From contig CAJZBQ010000047.1 in the NCBI GenBank assembly GCA_914767885.1, forward strand, positions 992,001 through 1,056,000: a stretch of DNA of 64,000 nt. The letters are read 5' to 3'. This DNA is from Blepharisma stoltei (taxonomy: Eukaryota; Ciliophora; Heterotrichea; Heterotrichida; Blepharismidae). Both the position numbers and the translations under genes were made by a program. Shown here piece by piece: positions 1-10,692 of the stretch. The notes beneath the pieces were generated by a model. It was not told the origin of the DNA and made no database searches. It saw only the letters and a program-made list of their open reading frames with translations. The stretch's first letter is position 1. Every line of letters begins with the position of its first letter.

Positions 1-90
1 AGATTTGAAGCTTGATGGTTTTGCCTTCAATATCAATTGTTTTAAGCATAAAATCGATTCCGATTGTTATAATCGGAATAGGAAATTATT
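1..90 (-). pseudogene. Rab GTPase fragment at window edge
   Basis: On the minus strand this translates as a switch-I/beta2-beta3 piece of a Rab ([19 protein letters not shown]), nearly identical to the same stretch of the Rab8-like gene at 2683-3448. Just upstream (about position 70-90) the sequence resembles the left part of the IES at 3251-3324 of that paralogue, so the two copies share an insertion site. The N-terminal P-loop half is not found in the next 2.5 kb, which holds a LINE remnant instead. Either this copy is 5'-truncated or its upstream half is far away. Downstream sequence lies outside the window. Confidence 0.6.
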
Positions 91-389
91 AATTTTATTT
101 AATTTTGTTTTCTCCATATCTTGCACCATATAGCACCACCTGTAGCAGTCCTAGTGTTGATCTAGCTACTCCTGAGTCATCTAACTTCTATAGTTCCATT
201 CTATACTTGAAATCTGATAAAAGTTGGTGCACCTGCATATTCAATCCCTTCCAAGTGATCGGTACACTCTTGTTGATTTTTATTCTCTTTTTCCAACCTG
301 TGCACGATACTCTCAAGTTCGTCAGCTTCACAGCATCCCTAAGCTTCTGTTTTCATCCACCTTATCCATCATCTGCATCCTTTCATCTT

Positions 390-2520
390 CCTGATATTCA
401 CTCATTCCTAATAATTATAGGGTTTCTCTGCATCTTATCTTCCACGATAAAAGCTTCCTAGTATTCAGCTCCCTCGTCAGAACTGTCAAGTGATCTTCAT
501 GCCGCCATAAATCCTCTTTCTGAATCTGAGCAGCCGTATCCTCATGTGGCTTACAAGTGTAATTCACCCTATGTCTAGCAGGAATGTCTCTATCAGTGCC
601 TGCAAGAGCATGAAGCAATAGTCTAGCTAGTCTCATCCTTTCATTTTCAGCGCATATGAGGGTAGTAGCATCCCATACTTGTGTGAACATTCTCTGGCAT
701 ATTCTAACATAGTTGTGACTCATATTTCAGCATTGACTGTTTTTTTGTGATCTGTAGACAGTTCAAGCCTCCTAGTAGTGACCTTACTGCTAAACTAGCC
801 AACTTTCCACGTTCAATTGCAGCTTTATTGCCAGCGATTCTACCTCTTGATATTTTATCACCTTACCCAAGTATTTAAAGTGTGTCACTTGTTCAACTGC
901 ATTCCATCTGCTACTACTTGTAGTCTAAGCAGAAGGTGCTGCCTGCTAATTACAGATGGGTAGGTTTGTAGAGTTGCAGTAACTCCTGATCCTATTGTGT
1001 ATACATCAATTTCAGTCAGCACCCATTTTGGTTTGTGCAAATAGATCATCACCATGCTACATGGACGTTGAAATTTCCTATTACTATTTCTCGCTTATCC
1101 ATACTACGGCTTTAAACCATTGATTCATATAGGCCTTCATAAAATTCCTCAATTTCATTTTCGTTGCTCCTTCGACTTAAGAATATACCTTACACTCTCC
1201 TTCCACAAATGCTCGCATTAGCTCAGTTTCCATTTATTTTCTTACGAGGATGCCTACTCCTCAATTCTTTCTATTCCTAACTTGCCGTCCACTCGTATCC
1301 ATCAACTCCTGGGAGGTCTTCATCTTTGGCACAATGAGTCTCACATATCCCTACTGCATCTGGTCTATTTCTTTTATGAATTTTTTATCTGCTATCCTTT
1401 CTTTCTGGCTCCATTAATCTTAATGTAGGCTATGGTTTTCAGTCTCTTTTGTGTAGTCTCCTTTATCCTTTTCACATTAGGCTGACTTCAGGTTTTCTTT
1501 TTAGTCCATCTTTCTATTCTTCCTGTGTTTTCTTTTCCGATCGCCAATTGTCAAGCTCACTGATGTGGCAGGGTTCCTAGCATCTTTTCCCTCCCCCAAC
1601 TTCCTCAGTCTGCCCGACTTCTCGTCTTTCGCCCCTCCATTTAGTTCTAGGCTAAAATACTTAGCTTTTAGTTTCCTCTGTTTGCATTCTGTTCTCCTGA
1701 CTTTTGCCTTCACTAATTCACTTCCTTTTTTCTCCTCCTCTTCTTTTCCCTCGCCAGCTTGTTTCTCTTAGTCTCTTCTGGCTGCAATGCTCTCATGGCC
1801 TCGATCATTGTGGCCTAGTTGCTGTCACACCCCTCAGAAGAGCGATACGGCATGATTAATTTAAACTTTTTGTAATTTCGTCGCTTAAATCAAGTGCTCT
1901 GTCGAGTGATCCAAATTCCCCGTATATAGTGTACCTTGAATCAGTGCTGAAATGGACATTATTGCTTTCCTTCCTATGTAATCACGTTATCCACCACTAT
2001 CTCTACCACCTTGCATGACTTGCTTAGCTCCTCCATGATGTATCCTTGCTCAATTCCTATAGGGGCCGTCACTTGCATGTTATATCTCACATAGTTAATC
2101 TCCCCTCCTTTAAAAACTGGTCCAACTGGTATTGTGTGTTTTCTGCCTTCATGCTGCACTGCTATTTTCCTTTATCTTTTAGGTCCTTTCATGCAATATC
2201 CTCCCCAAAAGTAACTACTGCATCTCCAGATGGCAGTTTGAGACTCTTCAAAAGCGTATCTGTCCCTCGTGTTTGCCTCCAAGGCTATGATAAATGAGCT
2301 ATATAAACTTTTCTTCGATTCCTCTCTCCCTTTAGCGCAAATTTGGACAAGTAGAATTTTAATGTCTTTCCTTGACATCCTGTGTCATCAATCTTTGACT
2401 ATACGTTGACTGAGCTCCAAAGCCATAACAGTAACCTTTTCTGCCAAATCCTAGGACTTGGAGTTCTTCATCCTTCGCGGCTCTTAGACTAGTTTGCTTT
2501 TGCTCCAAATCTGCAAAATA
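390..2520 (-). mobile_element. decayed non-LTR (LINE) retrotransposon
   Basis: Reading the minus strand, a broken reading frame shows parts of an AP-endonuclease domain: an ICETH-like stretch with LPGVDGYEW near 1290-1345, GVGILVR near 1245, and REIVIGNFNVH (the GDFN-like catalytic motif) near 1070-1100. It is followed by EQVTHFKYLG near 865-895, which is typical of the region after the reverse-transcriptase core. The core itself (YADD box) is missing, so the element is internally deleted, and stops interrupt every frame. The upstream portion (1500-2450) is Lys/Glu-rich and may be ORF1 remains. GC content is higher than in the flanks. It is not expected to be active. Confidence 0.6.
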
Positions 2521-2682
2521 AAAATATTTTCGTTAAATTATCTTGAAAATAGATTTCTACATTAATTCAGATATATAAATTTAAAAGAAAAAATAAGGTT
2601 TTTATAGAAAATTTCAAAATTTATAGGATTTGACTGAAAACAACCCAAATTACTTTATATTTATATAATCAATTATTTATTA

Positions 2683-3448
2683 CTACACACAGTATCCTTT
2701 CTTCTTGGCCGGCTCTTCTATTTTTTGGACTCTAATAATTCTAGTAGCTCCTAAGGCTTCTCCCAGTATTTTATTTTTGATATCTTTTGCGATATGGTAA
2801 AATGTTTCATTAACACATATACTTTACAGCTCTAATTCCTCTATATATCATTACCCATTATTTCCCCCAATTTTTTCCCAAAATTTACCCTACTCCCCTA
2901 TATATTTGTTCTGGCACTGGTTTCAAAAAATTTGATCCCCAGCTCCCTTGCCAATGCTTCTCCTTGCTCTGTGCTGATTTTCTCATCAGGTCTATCACAC
3001 TTGTTCCCCACCAGTACCTTGGCAGGGTTTTTATTGGCGTGCATTTTGATTTGTTGCATCCAGTTGCGTATGCTGTTAAATGACTTCTCATCTGTACAAT
3101 CATAAGCGAGGATGATCCCCATGGCGCCTTTATAATAAGTCTGAGTGATGGGGAAAAATCGGTCTTGGCCTCCAGTGTCACAGATTTGAAGTTTGATGGC
3201 ATAGCCTTCGATATCAATTGTTTTAAGTTTAAAATCGATGCCTATTGGTGTAATAGGAAAAGGAAATTATAGTATTTTTCTATTAAAAATGACTTAAATT
3301 CACTTTTTTTAAGGGGGCCCGTTGTAAGATGGGACGCCATGAAATTATCGTCTGAAAATCTTAGTATGAGAGATGTCTTACCCACTCCACAATCACCAAT
3401 TATGAGAAGCTTGAATAGATAGTCGTATCACACTGTTCTTCTGTCCAT
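2683..3448 (-). CDS. Rab8/Rab10-like small GTPase, interrupted by two IESs
   Basis: The start ATG is at 3446-3448 ([19 protein letters not shown], with one TGA read as Trp). The P-loop GDCGVGKTS, switch I (LTPIGIDF), GNKCD (G4) and ETSAR (G5) are visible. Two IESs must be removed: 74 bp at 3251-3324 and 83 bp at 2818-2900, both TA-bounded; each removal restores a continuous Rab frame. Two unusual points: the conserved WDTAGQE reads CDTGGQD, and the tail ends KKKGYCV instead of a double-cysteine prenylation motif. It would act in membrane traffic. The closest match by motifs is Rab8 (the IDF-LKTI-IKLQI and [10 protein letters not shown] blocks). Confidence in the family is high. Whether this copy is fully functional is uncertain because of the W-to-C and A-to-G changes in the switch II entry. 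Confidence 0.8.
2818..2900. other. TA-bounded IES in Rab gene (83 bp)
   Basis: It interrupts SARTNI and [12 protein letters not shown] of the Rab protein on the minus strand. Deleting it while keeping one TA gives an in-frame junction (T-N-I-C-V-N-E-T). Its ends resemble MITE ends (minus strand TAGGGGAGTAGGG). Confidence 0.7.
3251..3324. other. TA-bounded IES in Rab gene (74 bp)
   Basis: It sits inside switch I. Removal with one TA kept joins ASHLT to PIGIDFKLK in frame. TTAC/GTAA sequences lie at both ends. The edge Rab fragment at 1-90 has a similar sequence at the same position. Confidence 0.75.
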
Positions 3449-3480
3449 ATATCATTAGAATGAGCTTGGTAAGAAGTCAT

Positions 3481-4052
3481 TACTCCCCCCCCATCCTTGA
3501 TCGAACGATTGACTGTAAAAATTCCTAAAAATTGGGGAAATTAACCCCCATCCTTGATCGAACGATTTTCATATCATGACAATTTTTATATATATAAAAA
3601 TATATTAGTTATCAAAAGCTTGAGAAGATGTACATAATAAAGTTGTTTTCAGAGACTTTGAGACGACAGAAAGCTTCGGAATCAACCATCCGAAGTGATT
3701 TAGTTATCAACATAGGCTTAAAAACTCAATAATCTAATAAAATAGAGATTCTTTCAAATTTTTAAAAAAACAATTTAATTTAATAAGTAACAAATTAAAA
3801 TTTATACAGTTTAAAGGGATAACTAATAAATCAAAATATTAAAAATTGGTATTTTATGAAATTAATTAAATTTTTTGCTGTAAAAATAATTATTAAATAC
3901 TCTTAACCCTCTTATTTAAAGTAAATAAAAAAAAATATATATATGTATTTTTTTTATTTTATATATAAAATTTTTTTCCCCAAAAAATTTTTTTTTAACC
4001 CCCATCCTTGATCGAACGATGGCGAGTCGTTCGATCAAGGATGGGGGGAGTT
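3481..4052. mobile_element. MITE, 'CCTTGATCGAACGAT' family, copy 1
   Basis: The element runs from TTACTCCCCCCCC + ATCCTTGATCGAACGAT on the left to the inverted copy + GGGGGGAGTTA on the right, bounded by TA. Extra internal copies of the terminal motif lie at about 3545 (same orientation as the left end) and about 4000. The second one forms a near-perfect palindrome with the right end around the short spacer GGCGAG (centre about 4024). The interior is very AT-rich with no coding capacity. A close copy, 550 bp long, lies at 32785-33334. It sits between the Rab gene and the C2 gene, probably as an intergenic IES. Confidence 0.8.
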
Positions 4053-4383
4053 AGGAAAAATGTGAAATTATCAGATAGAAATTAATTAATTGTTAATGCA
4101 GAGAAGAGAGCAGGGAGACCGGAAGATAACAACTTATTTTTGAGCTAAATTATATTTGGTATTGACTGATTTTCTAAAAGTGATGTGAATAATTTAATTT
4201 AAAAGACACTCTACTGCATTTTTATCTAGTAGCCTAGCTTATTTTATAAGCACAATTAAATACACAAATTCTAGAGAATTGATACACTTCTATTATAATC
4301 ATATAGATTCAAAAATCCTATTTCGTAGCAAAAAACATATATTTCTATATAGCTGTTTTTTCGTTCTAAAATTAATAGTTAAT

Positions 4384-5520
4384 ATGACTACTCCAGGCCG
4401 AACTAAAGAACTCATTAGGATTTTCCAACAAATCAGTGAAGGTGGTCAAATGATCACCTCACGAACTATTAAAAAGTTCCTCAACAGCGACGTAAACACC
4501 GAAATGCTCCCTACAACCATCACCCAATCTGATTTTATCGAAGCTTTTGATGCTGAGCTTTCTCGTCTAAAGGACCAAGAAGACTACTTAGTCTACCAAA
4601 TAAGCCAATGCAAATCCAAAACCCGCAAGCACCTTCAGAGCCAAGGGGATCGGCAAGACGATTACAGCTTTGACGGCATCATGGACGGCAGCAAATTCGA
4701 GTTTATCGTCGAAGAAGCCCGTGACCTCCCTGCAATGAACACGAATAATACAGCTGACTCTTTTTTCACTGTAAAATGTGACGAAGAATTAGTATATCAG
4801 TCACAATTGGCCCCAGATACTGCTGAGCCTATTTGGAATGATAAAGTTTCCATAGAAATTATAGCCCCAGACCATGTAATTGAATTTGAGCTGTGGGACG
4901 ACGACTCAAACCCAGAGCTTATAGGGTCCTTTTTTCTCGAGCTAGGGAATTATGAAGACCAACAAGTCCATTGTAGATGGTATGATCTTGAAGGACCTGA
5001 AGGAATTTCTAGCGGAGAAGTAAAAATCACTGGGCAGTGGATTTATTCTATGGCGAAATTCCATAACAGTTGTTTGGATAAATATGATAGAAATATTACT
5101 CAATGTGAAAAAATGCTGAGTCAGGTGTCTGAGCATCAAGAAAAGCTTTATACGCTTGATGGGAAACAGTTGCTGATGGCTTGGTTTAATCCGCCATCGC
5201 TAGCTATGGTTTCGGCGAAATCGAGGCGTGGGAAACATTTTTTGAGTATCCCGTCTTCAAGACATGGGTCGCTTTTGGGGAGTCCGAGAAGTAAATCAAG
5301 AAAAAACACACGGTATTCGAGCTTCAAAGATTTATTTAATTCGCCTAGGCTCCCTGACACTGACCGCTATGTCAGTTCTTTAGATGAAGAAAAGTCATTT
5401 GAAAGGCAGCCTATCAAGTATGATTTCTTGGCTATAGGCATGTATTTGAATTCTAGAATAAAACAAGCTTACTCCCCTATCTCTGTGAGAAGGCAAAAAA
5501 TTTGTGCTTGGAGGGGTTAA
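4384..5520 (+). CDS. C2-domain protein
   Basis: 378 residues from ATG 4384. An earlier in-frame ATG at 4279 would add a hydrophobic stretch not needed by the fold. Residues ~1-90 are helical. A C2 domain follows at ~95-220: FEFIVEEARDLPAMN, then DSFFTVKCDEE, IWNDKVSIEI, and FELWDDDSNPELIG, which carries the acidic Ca2+-loop type residues. The C-terminal third (~290-378) is basic and Ser-rich with RHGSLLGSPRSKSRK-like stretches, a likely phosphorylated tail. C2 domains bind phospholipids, often in response to Ca2+; the specific role is unknown. No TGA codon and no IES are needed to read it. Flanking DNA is AT-rich with a MITE 330 bp upstream. Confidence 0.8.
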   Translation: MTTPGRTKELIRIFQQISEGGQMITSRTIKKFLNSDVNTEMLPTTITQSDFIEAFDAELSRLKDQEDYLVYQISQCKSKTRKHLQSQGDRQDDYSFDGIMDGSKFEFIVEEARDLPAMNTNNTADSFFTVKCDEELVYQSQLAPDTAEPIWNDKVSIEIIAPDHVIEFELWDDDSNPELIGSFFLELGNYEDQQVHCRWYDLEGPEGISSGEVKITGQWIYSMAKFHNSCLDKYDRNITQCEKMLSQVSEHQEKLYTLDGKQLLMAWFNPPSLAMVSAKSRRGKHFLSIPSSRHGSLLGSPRSKSRKNTRYSSFKDLFNSPRLPDTDRYVSSLDEEKSFERQPIKYDFLAIGMYLNSRIKQAYSPISVRRQKICAWRG

Positions 5521-5805
5521 ATTTTTAGTTAAAATATATAAAATTTATGTTTTAATTATAAAATTTAATAAAATTAGCTTAAGACTTTATTATTATATTT
5601 ATTTATCAAAATATTTAATAAAAATGTTTATTTCAAGCTTAGGGGAGATAGATAATATTTAATATAAATTTAGGCGATGAATTATGGAATGCCAATAAAG
5701 CATCAAGTAAAATTTGATATAATGAAGGCAAATTAATATAAAAAAAAATTATTTTTTTTGAGAAAAAATGCATTCTTAGTTTTAAAGGAATAATAAATAT
5801 AAGAA

Positions 5806-6042
5806 ATGGATCCTAAAAGAGTACATGGACAAGAGAGAAGAAAAAGGCCGCAAAGATATCACGAAATTGATGTCGAAGCTCATATACAAGATATATGAGA
5901 TGTAGTTGATCAAGGGAGCATGTCGACTGGACGCTCACAAACTACTGATCACAAGGATGGGAATTCTCAAAGCCAATCGTTTTCAGGCAGATCACGAACA
6001 AATAACGAAATTGACCCAAAAGACTTTTTGGTAGATTTTTAA
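5806..6042 (+). CDS. small hypothetical protein, 78 aa
   Basis: ATG 5806 opens a 78-codon frame with one TGA (Trp) at IQDIWDVVD, ending in TAA. It is hydrophilic, with a basic start (MDPKRVHGQERRKRPQRYH), an acidic middle and a Ser/Gln-rich end. Codon use looks like that of neighbouring genes and it stands out from the AT-rich flanks. I do not recognise it. It could be a complete small protein or an exon of a longer gene. Confidence 0.4.
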
Positions 6043-6174
6043 AGTTTATTAATTAGATTGCTTTAGTTAATTAATATTTTTCGTGATTTTCCAGTTTAAT
6101 GCCCCTTTCAAAACAATTATTTTTTACTAGCCCATCTGCAATAATTTATACCCCAACTATGCCTCCTAATATTT

Positions 6175-6322
6175 TAGACCATTATTGACCATCCATTTTA
6201 ATTTTCAAAATATCAGCTTTTTGAAAAATAAAATAGAAAATGGCAACGGTTTTAAGACTTAGTGTATAAGGCAGATGTCCTGGACAGATCGGTATTCTGC
6301 AGGGTTCCAGCGAGCATAAATT
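6175..6322. repeat. short TA-bounded repeat, same family as the IES at 33930
   Basis: It begins TAGACCATTATTGACC and ends GAGCATAAATTA. It shares the ends and a middle block (GGCAGATGTCCTGGAC, GGTATTCTGC) with the 210-bp IES inside the DHHC gene at 33930-34139. Here it lies between genes, so it is probably an intergenic IES. Confidence 0.55.
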
Positions 6323-7260
6323 ATATAACTATATTTAACATTATTAGTTTGCATTATTGAAGCTGCATTTTCTGTTACCGAGCATACTTTTCTTTTTAAT
6401 TTTCACGATTTTGAATATAGAAAAAATCAAATAAGAAATTCTCCTTTTTATATTTCACTAAAATCAGTCACATAAATTATTTTCTGATATTGACTAAACT
6501 TAACTATTATACAATTTCATAAGTTTTATTTAAATAGAAATCTATAATCGGTTTGATTTTATGAATTCATATATTATCAGATTAAAATGAAAAAAATTAA
6601 AAACTGATCTCTCCATAGAGAATATAAAAATGCATTAATTATGGAATAATTACTGAAAATCAAAGAATTATTTATTATCTAAAAGGTTCATGATTATTTA
6701 GTAATACCTGTCTGATTTGTATTTCACTAATTTTTCCCATCTGACCCTGAAATACTTAGCTCGAATCATATAAAATCCCCATAGATTCAATTAAATTGAA
6801 TGGTCTTTGGGGTTTATTTCTGCCCTCTCTGCTTTTGCCCAACTTCTGCTCTTCTCTAAGCGTTGGTTTGCATTTATGCTCTTTTTTTTGTCAACATCAC
6901 AAAAAATGGTGGCGTTGCCATCTCTTTGGGAGACGCACCCAGGCACTTCGTGAACAGCTCCTAGCGGTCGGTAAGATCTATCCGGGGATGGGAGATAGAC
7001 ATGACTCTGAATCCTCCTTTTAATCCCATTGGCTCTTGCATCCAGAAGTATTAAGTTGCCAACTAGGACTCTGGCTTCCTATGGTGGGGTTAAAAAACCC
7101 TGCCATGGTATCCTGGCTAGGGAGAAAAACCTACTCGGACACAAATTTCAGGTCCTTACCTTCAGAACCTAAAAACCACGAGTGCATTGAAGAAGAACTA
7201 CCCATATAATTCACCGTTCATTCTGTCAAACTCCCATAGAATAATAAGAAATTTTCAGGT
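6323..7260. other. no gene recognised; GC-richer block at about 6780-7230
   Basis: 6323-6780 is AT-rich with nothing recognisable. 6780-7230 has markedly higher GC than its surroundings (for example GGTGGCGTTGCCATCTC, CCTAGCGGTCGG), as the retroposon-like inserts elsewhere in this window do. No open frame in it looks like a protein and I could not define its ends. Confidence 0.35.
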
Positions 7261-7599
7261 CTACATAAAAGTTACCACAATAGGCGGAGGAGGCTCATAG
7301 TGCCTGAACATAATGTCATTCCCATATATGATTTTGCATTCCCTGAGTATATCTTTATGTGACCATCCTCTATTTGCCAACTTAAACACTGTCCCATGTA
7401 CTTTTCTACACATAAAGGAGTCTGCATTTTCTATTGGGTCATCTCCACCGCAATCATAGCATCTCAAGTATGCCATAAGCTTTCTATGTTCATAATATTC
7501 TTTTTCTTTCAACAAATATTGAGGGAAACTTTCTTCTCGCTTAAAATTGAAATGCTTGACGCCGTCTTTGTATCCTTCTTCTGAGGTCTCCCTTATCAT
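7261..7599 (-). CDS. CcmH-like cytochrome c maturation protein
   Basis: 112 residues. The central part carries YLRCYDCGGDDPIENADSF, matching the LRCxxC redox motif of CcmH/CycL. It is followed by a helical stretch and IIYGND...FRHYEPPPP, matching the family's YGDFVLYRPP end. CcmH presents reduced apocytochrome c for haem attachment in system I, which ciliate mitochondria use (CcmF is encoded in their mtDNA). No membrane anchor is visible. The gene sits 29 bp downstream of the coiled-coil gene on the same strand. The assignment rests on short motifs. Confidence 0.6.
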   Translation of the reverse strand: MIRETSEEGYKDGVKHFNFKREESFPQYLLKEKEYYEHRKLMAYLRCYDCGGDDPIENADSFMCRKVHGTVFKLANRGWSHKDILRECKIIYGNDIMFRHYEPPPPIVVTFM

Positions 7600-7628
7600 G
7601 AATAAAAATTATTTTATTATTTTATTAT

Positions 7629-8537
7629 TTAAAGGTTTATTGTCTTAGAAGTCGGCTTAAGTTTTCGTTTTAGCTTTGACGTAAAAGAATTCAACGTTTG
7701 CGAAGTATCAGCTTGCTGAATATGGTCTAAAACCTGTTCTGCAGCATTATGGGCGACTTCTTTTGCACTATATATATTTTCATCTAAATGGATATCTGCT
7801 TCTAAATACGCTAATTTTCTTTCCTGTGCATAAATTTGTTTCATATCATTTTTCCTCTGCTGAAAATGGTCGTTTATTTCTTTTTTCATCGCTTTGCACT
7901 GCTCATTTAAGCTTTCCGCTTCTCTTTGAAACCTGCTCTGCATGCTTGAGTAAGCTTTTTCTTTATGAGACAGCTGTTCTTGGTAAATAATAATCTGCCC
8001 TTTCAATAATTCTAATAATTTTGCAATACTTGGGTCACTTGTCTGTAAAATCGACTGGATTTTAGGCTGGGACTGTATATACGAGTTTAATTCTTCTTGG
8101 TGTTTCTGCTGCAGATCTTTGGCTTTCTTTTTCAAGCTTTCCAGGGTCTCTTTTAAATGGTGGTAATCATTAGATACAGGCGCTTCTTCTGCGTTTTTTC
8201 TGAGTGCTAGCATTTCCTGCTCATTTTTTGCGAAGAATTTTTGGTTCAGCTCTTTGGCTTTTTCTAGTTTTTTTTTATAAGCTAAAAGTTTGTCGACTTC
8301 TTCTTTTAAAACTTCGTTTTCACGCTTGACTTGAAAAAGTTTTTGTCTGTTGAAGGCTTCTTTTACTTGGGTTTCTTTGAGAGCTTCATTTAAATTTTCG
8401 ATTTGTTCTTCTGAGTGGATTTCTGGGGTTTCTGGGCGTAAAGATGTGCGCGAGTTGAAGCCGCTACGCTGAGCTAAAGGAGTGGAGATTTGGGATCTTG
8501 ATTTTGCTGAGGACTGGGAGGCTAGTTTTTTGCTCAT
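7629..8537 (-). CDS. coiled-coil protein
   Basis: 302 residues. There is a Ser/Thr/Arg-rich head (~1-40), then long heptad-rich coiled coil (~45-165 and ~180-260: EEQIENLNEALKETQ, LAYKKKLEKAKELNQKF, LESLKKKAKDLQQKH), and a basic tail (KLKRKLKPTSKTINL). No catalytic motifs and no TGA codons. It is probably a cytoskeletal or ciliary structural protein, but I cannot name it. The frame is uninterrupted, unlike many neighbours. Confidence 0.65.
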   Translation of the reverse strand: MSKKLASQSSAKSRSQISTPLAQRSGFNSRTSLRPETPEIHSEEQIENLNEALKETQVKEAFNRQKLFQVKRENEVLKEEVDKLLAYKKKLEKAKELNQKFFAKNEQEMLALRKNAEEAPVSNDYHHLKETLESLKKKAKDLQQKHQEELNSYIQSQPKIQSILQTSDPSIAKLLELLKGQIIIYQEQLSHKEKAYSSMQSRFQREAESLNEQCKAMKKEINDHFQQRKNDMKQIYAQERKLAYLEADIHLDENIYSAKEVAHNAAEQVLDHIQQADTSQTLNSFTSKLKRKLKPTSKTINL

Positions 8538-8611
8538 ATTGGGGTTATTAAGGATTGTAATAAAACTGTTTAAAAATTCATGATGGATTTGTTTGTATAT
8601 TTAAGTTAATA

Positions 8612-10329
8612 ATGGACAATAAGACAGGGTTAAAATCATCTTTTTCTATATCCATACAAGCGCATGTGATTTCTGGAATACTCGCAGAAACCTTAGCACT
8701 TCCATTGGCTTTAGCTTCTTTTAACACAATTTTTTTTTTTTAAATTTCATAAAATAATTAAAAATTTCCATTGGATACTATAAAAATACGACTGATGACA
8801 CAAAATTATTCTGCTCCCTCACAAGTGAAATATTCAGGGATGTTTAACTGTGCAGTCACTATTGCTAAAGAAGAAGGTTAGGTTAGGTTATTTCAGAAAG
8901 GGGTTAGCCATATTGGTGATGTAGCCGCCAAAGACCTCCTATACGGAAAGGCTCATCCGCTTTTCGAATCCAGCCCAGAGTGCCTATCCCTCAATAATGG
9001 TTCACTTTTAGTACCTTCTGTATCCTTGCCTTGCAGCTTCAGTCTTGGAGTGCTTATGGATTTCTGCTGCTACAGGAGATTGGAGTAGCTTGATTCTAAA
9101 GATCTTTGGAGTCTGTCGGGTGTTGAAGTGCCTTACTTTGACAGCTACAGGAAAAGGGCTACTCCTATGTGGCATGTGCTGAAACATCCCGTTTCTCAGT
9201 AGAGGAATGCCCATGGGTTATCGGATCCAAAAGGACGTTGTTGAGCACCTCATTTCCAACTATAGGAAAGCATCCAAAACCTACACAGATGCACATCTCT
9301 CGAGCCTGCAGTTGAGTCTTGGCTTGGAATAAGTCTCAGTTCGCCTTAGCCATAAGATCTGGGCTGTTATGCCAGGCAGGTTGAACATGCCGCCATTTTA
9401 ATATATGTGAAAAAAGAAAGGTATTTTGTCTTTATGAAAAGGCTACAAAGCTGCTGTTTTAAGGCAATCAATCTTTCTCTCAACTCGCTGGTACATTTAT
9501 ACGGAAATGAAAGAATTACAGTATTTCAATTCCAATAGCGATACATTTACATTGATGGATTTAGTGACACTTGGGGTTGTTTCTGCTCTCCCAGCAGTCT
9601 TATTATCAAATCCTTTTGATTTAATTAAAGTCAGAATGCAAGGCGATAAATCAAAATTTACTCCTGAAAGAAAAGGGACTATTAATACTTCATTTCAAAG
9701 AAGCACAAACCTAAAAGATACAGTATAGCTTATGCCTTATTATAGATTAAATTCAGAAATGAATAGCAATTCAATGATAATTCGCTTTATAAGTGGCAAA
9801 ATAAATGAAAAATAGCCCTAAAGGCTAATTTAAACTAAAAAGATTTTACCTCTAGCCTTATCATAATAAGGCATATAATATACGCTATAGAGGTGTTAAC
9901 GAAGCACTTGTAAAAATAAGCACCCAAGAAGGCTTAAAAAGCTTATGAATTGGCGCAGGGTTAAGCTGGTTGAAAATTGCAATAATAACACCTATAGATT
10001 TTATTGTATATACAATGATAAAAGAAGCTGTGATTAGAAATGGGCTGAGCGACGATTATACAACGCATCTTTTATGTGGAGCTATCAGTGGGTGCATGAC
10101 ATTTTTTGTTACTCCGATTGATTTTGTCAAGACTAGGCTGATGAATGCACTAAAAGGAGAATACAGTGGGGCTAACGATGTTTTCTTGAGAACATTGAAA
10201 AATGAAGGGTTTGAAACTTTGTTTAGAGGTGTTGTTCCAGGAGCACTCAGGATTGCATTGTCACATGCAATTACATTCTCAACTTTTGAACAAATTAGAA
10301 ACTTTTTAAAAAGCAGCTATGATGAATAA
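8612..10329 (+). CDS. mitochondrial carrier (UCP-like), split by three insertions
   Basis: The three carrier repeats are recognisable: LPLDTIKIRL (first PxDxxKxR), NPFDLIKVRMQGD (second) and TPIDFVKTRLMN (third), each followed by helix blocks and EEG/NEG...LWKG/LFRG. Once the insertions at 8709-8774, 8879-9422 and 9724-9880 are removed, the frame is open from ATG 8612 to TAA 10329, with TGA as Trp in LWKG and LWIG. At first sight it looks like a pseudogene, because TAG occurs in the second insert, but that stop lies inside the removable segment. It is paralogous to the clean gene at 10693-11601 and divergent from it. Substrate unknown; the inner mitochondrial membrane is the family's location. 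Confidence 0.75.
8709..8774. other. 66-bp IES with 9-bp direct repeats
   Basis: The repeat TTCCATTGG occurs at 8700-8708 and 8766-8774. Deleting one copy plus the intervening DNA joins ETLALPL to DTIKIRL in frame, exactly the carrier signature. Confidence 0.75.
8879..9422. mobile_element. 544-bp GC-richer insert in the carrier gene
   Basis: It is flanked by AAGGT (8874-8878 and 9418-9422). Removal joins IAKEEG to ILSLWKGYKAAVLRQ in frame. The insert starts with three GGTTA-type repeats, has higher GC than the host gene and carries no long frame. It looks like a short retroposon, but no family can be assigned. Confidence 0.6.
9724..9880. other. 157-bp TA-bounded IES with short inverted repeats
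   Basis: Its ends carry TAGCTTATGCCTTATTAT and the inverse AATAAGGCATATAATA. Deletion with one TA kept joins LKDTV to RYRGVNEAL in frame. Confidence 0.75.
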
Positions 10330-10692
10330 ATAGCTTATAATTTGATGTTTAAGGCTAAAATTTAAAATAGTAGCTGATTGTGTATCTTTGTAAATGATGA
10401 ATCTCATCATTTGCTTTTAATCAGAAATGGTTTATTTATTAATTTTATTCTACCAAACTTGCATCTATAAATTTTGGTAAAAAGCTTATAATTTTAATAA
10501 TCTATATTCTAATATATAGAGTATGCTGAGAATAAAAGAGATTATAGATCATCAAACCTCTCAAATATCCTTAAATTTCTATCTGCAGAAGATTCCAATG
10601 ACATATATTTTCTACAACCATTAAACCCATTGACTAGATCTATTTCGAATAAATCAAAATTAATAAGTTATTTTCTTTGGTAGATATAATAA
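10330..10692. other. intergenic, nothing recognised
   Basis: AT-rich DNA between the two carrier genes. I see no repeat ends or open frame. Confidence 0.5.

Noticed and set aside
1501..1771. Two overlapping open frames in opposite strands
   Set aside because: Both lie in the LINE remnant; neither is a domain I recognise and the region is full of stops in the element's frame.
3481..4052. CRISPR-like array from repeated CCTTGATCGAACGAT
   Set aside because: Four copies only, irregular spacing and both orientations; they are MITE ends.
8876..8892. Telomere-like GGTTAGGTTAGGTTA run
   Set aside because: Only three units, inside an insert in a carrier gene; no chromosome end or breakage signal around it.
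8612..10329. First carrier gene as a pseudogene
   Set aside because: The stop and the frame breaks lie in three segments flanked by direct repeats whose removal restores all three carrier signatures.
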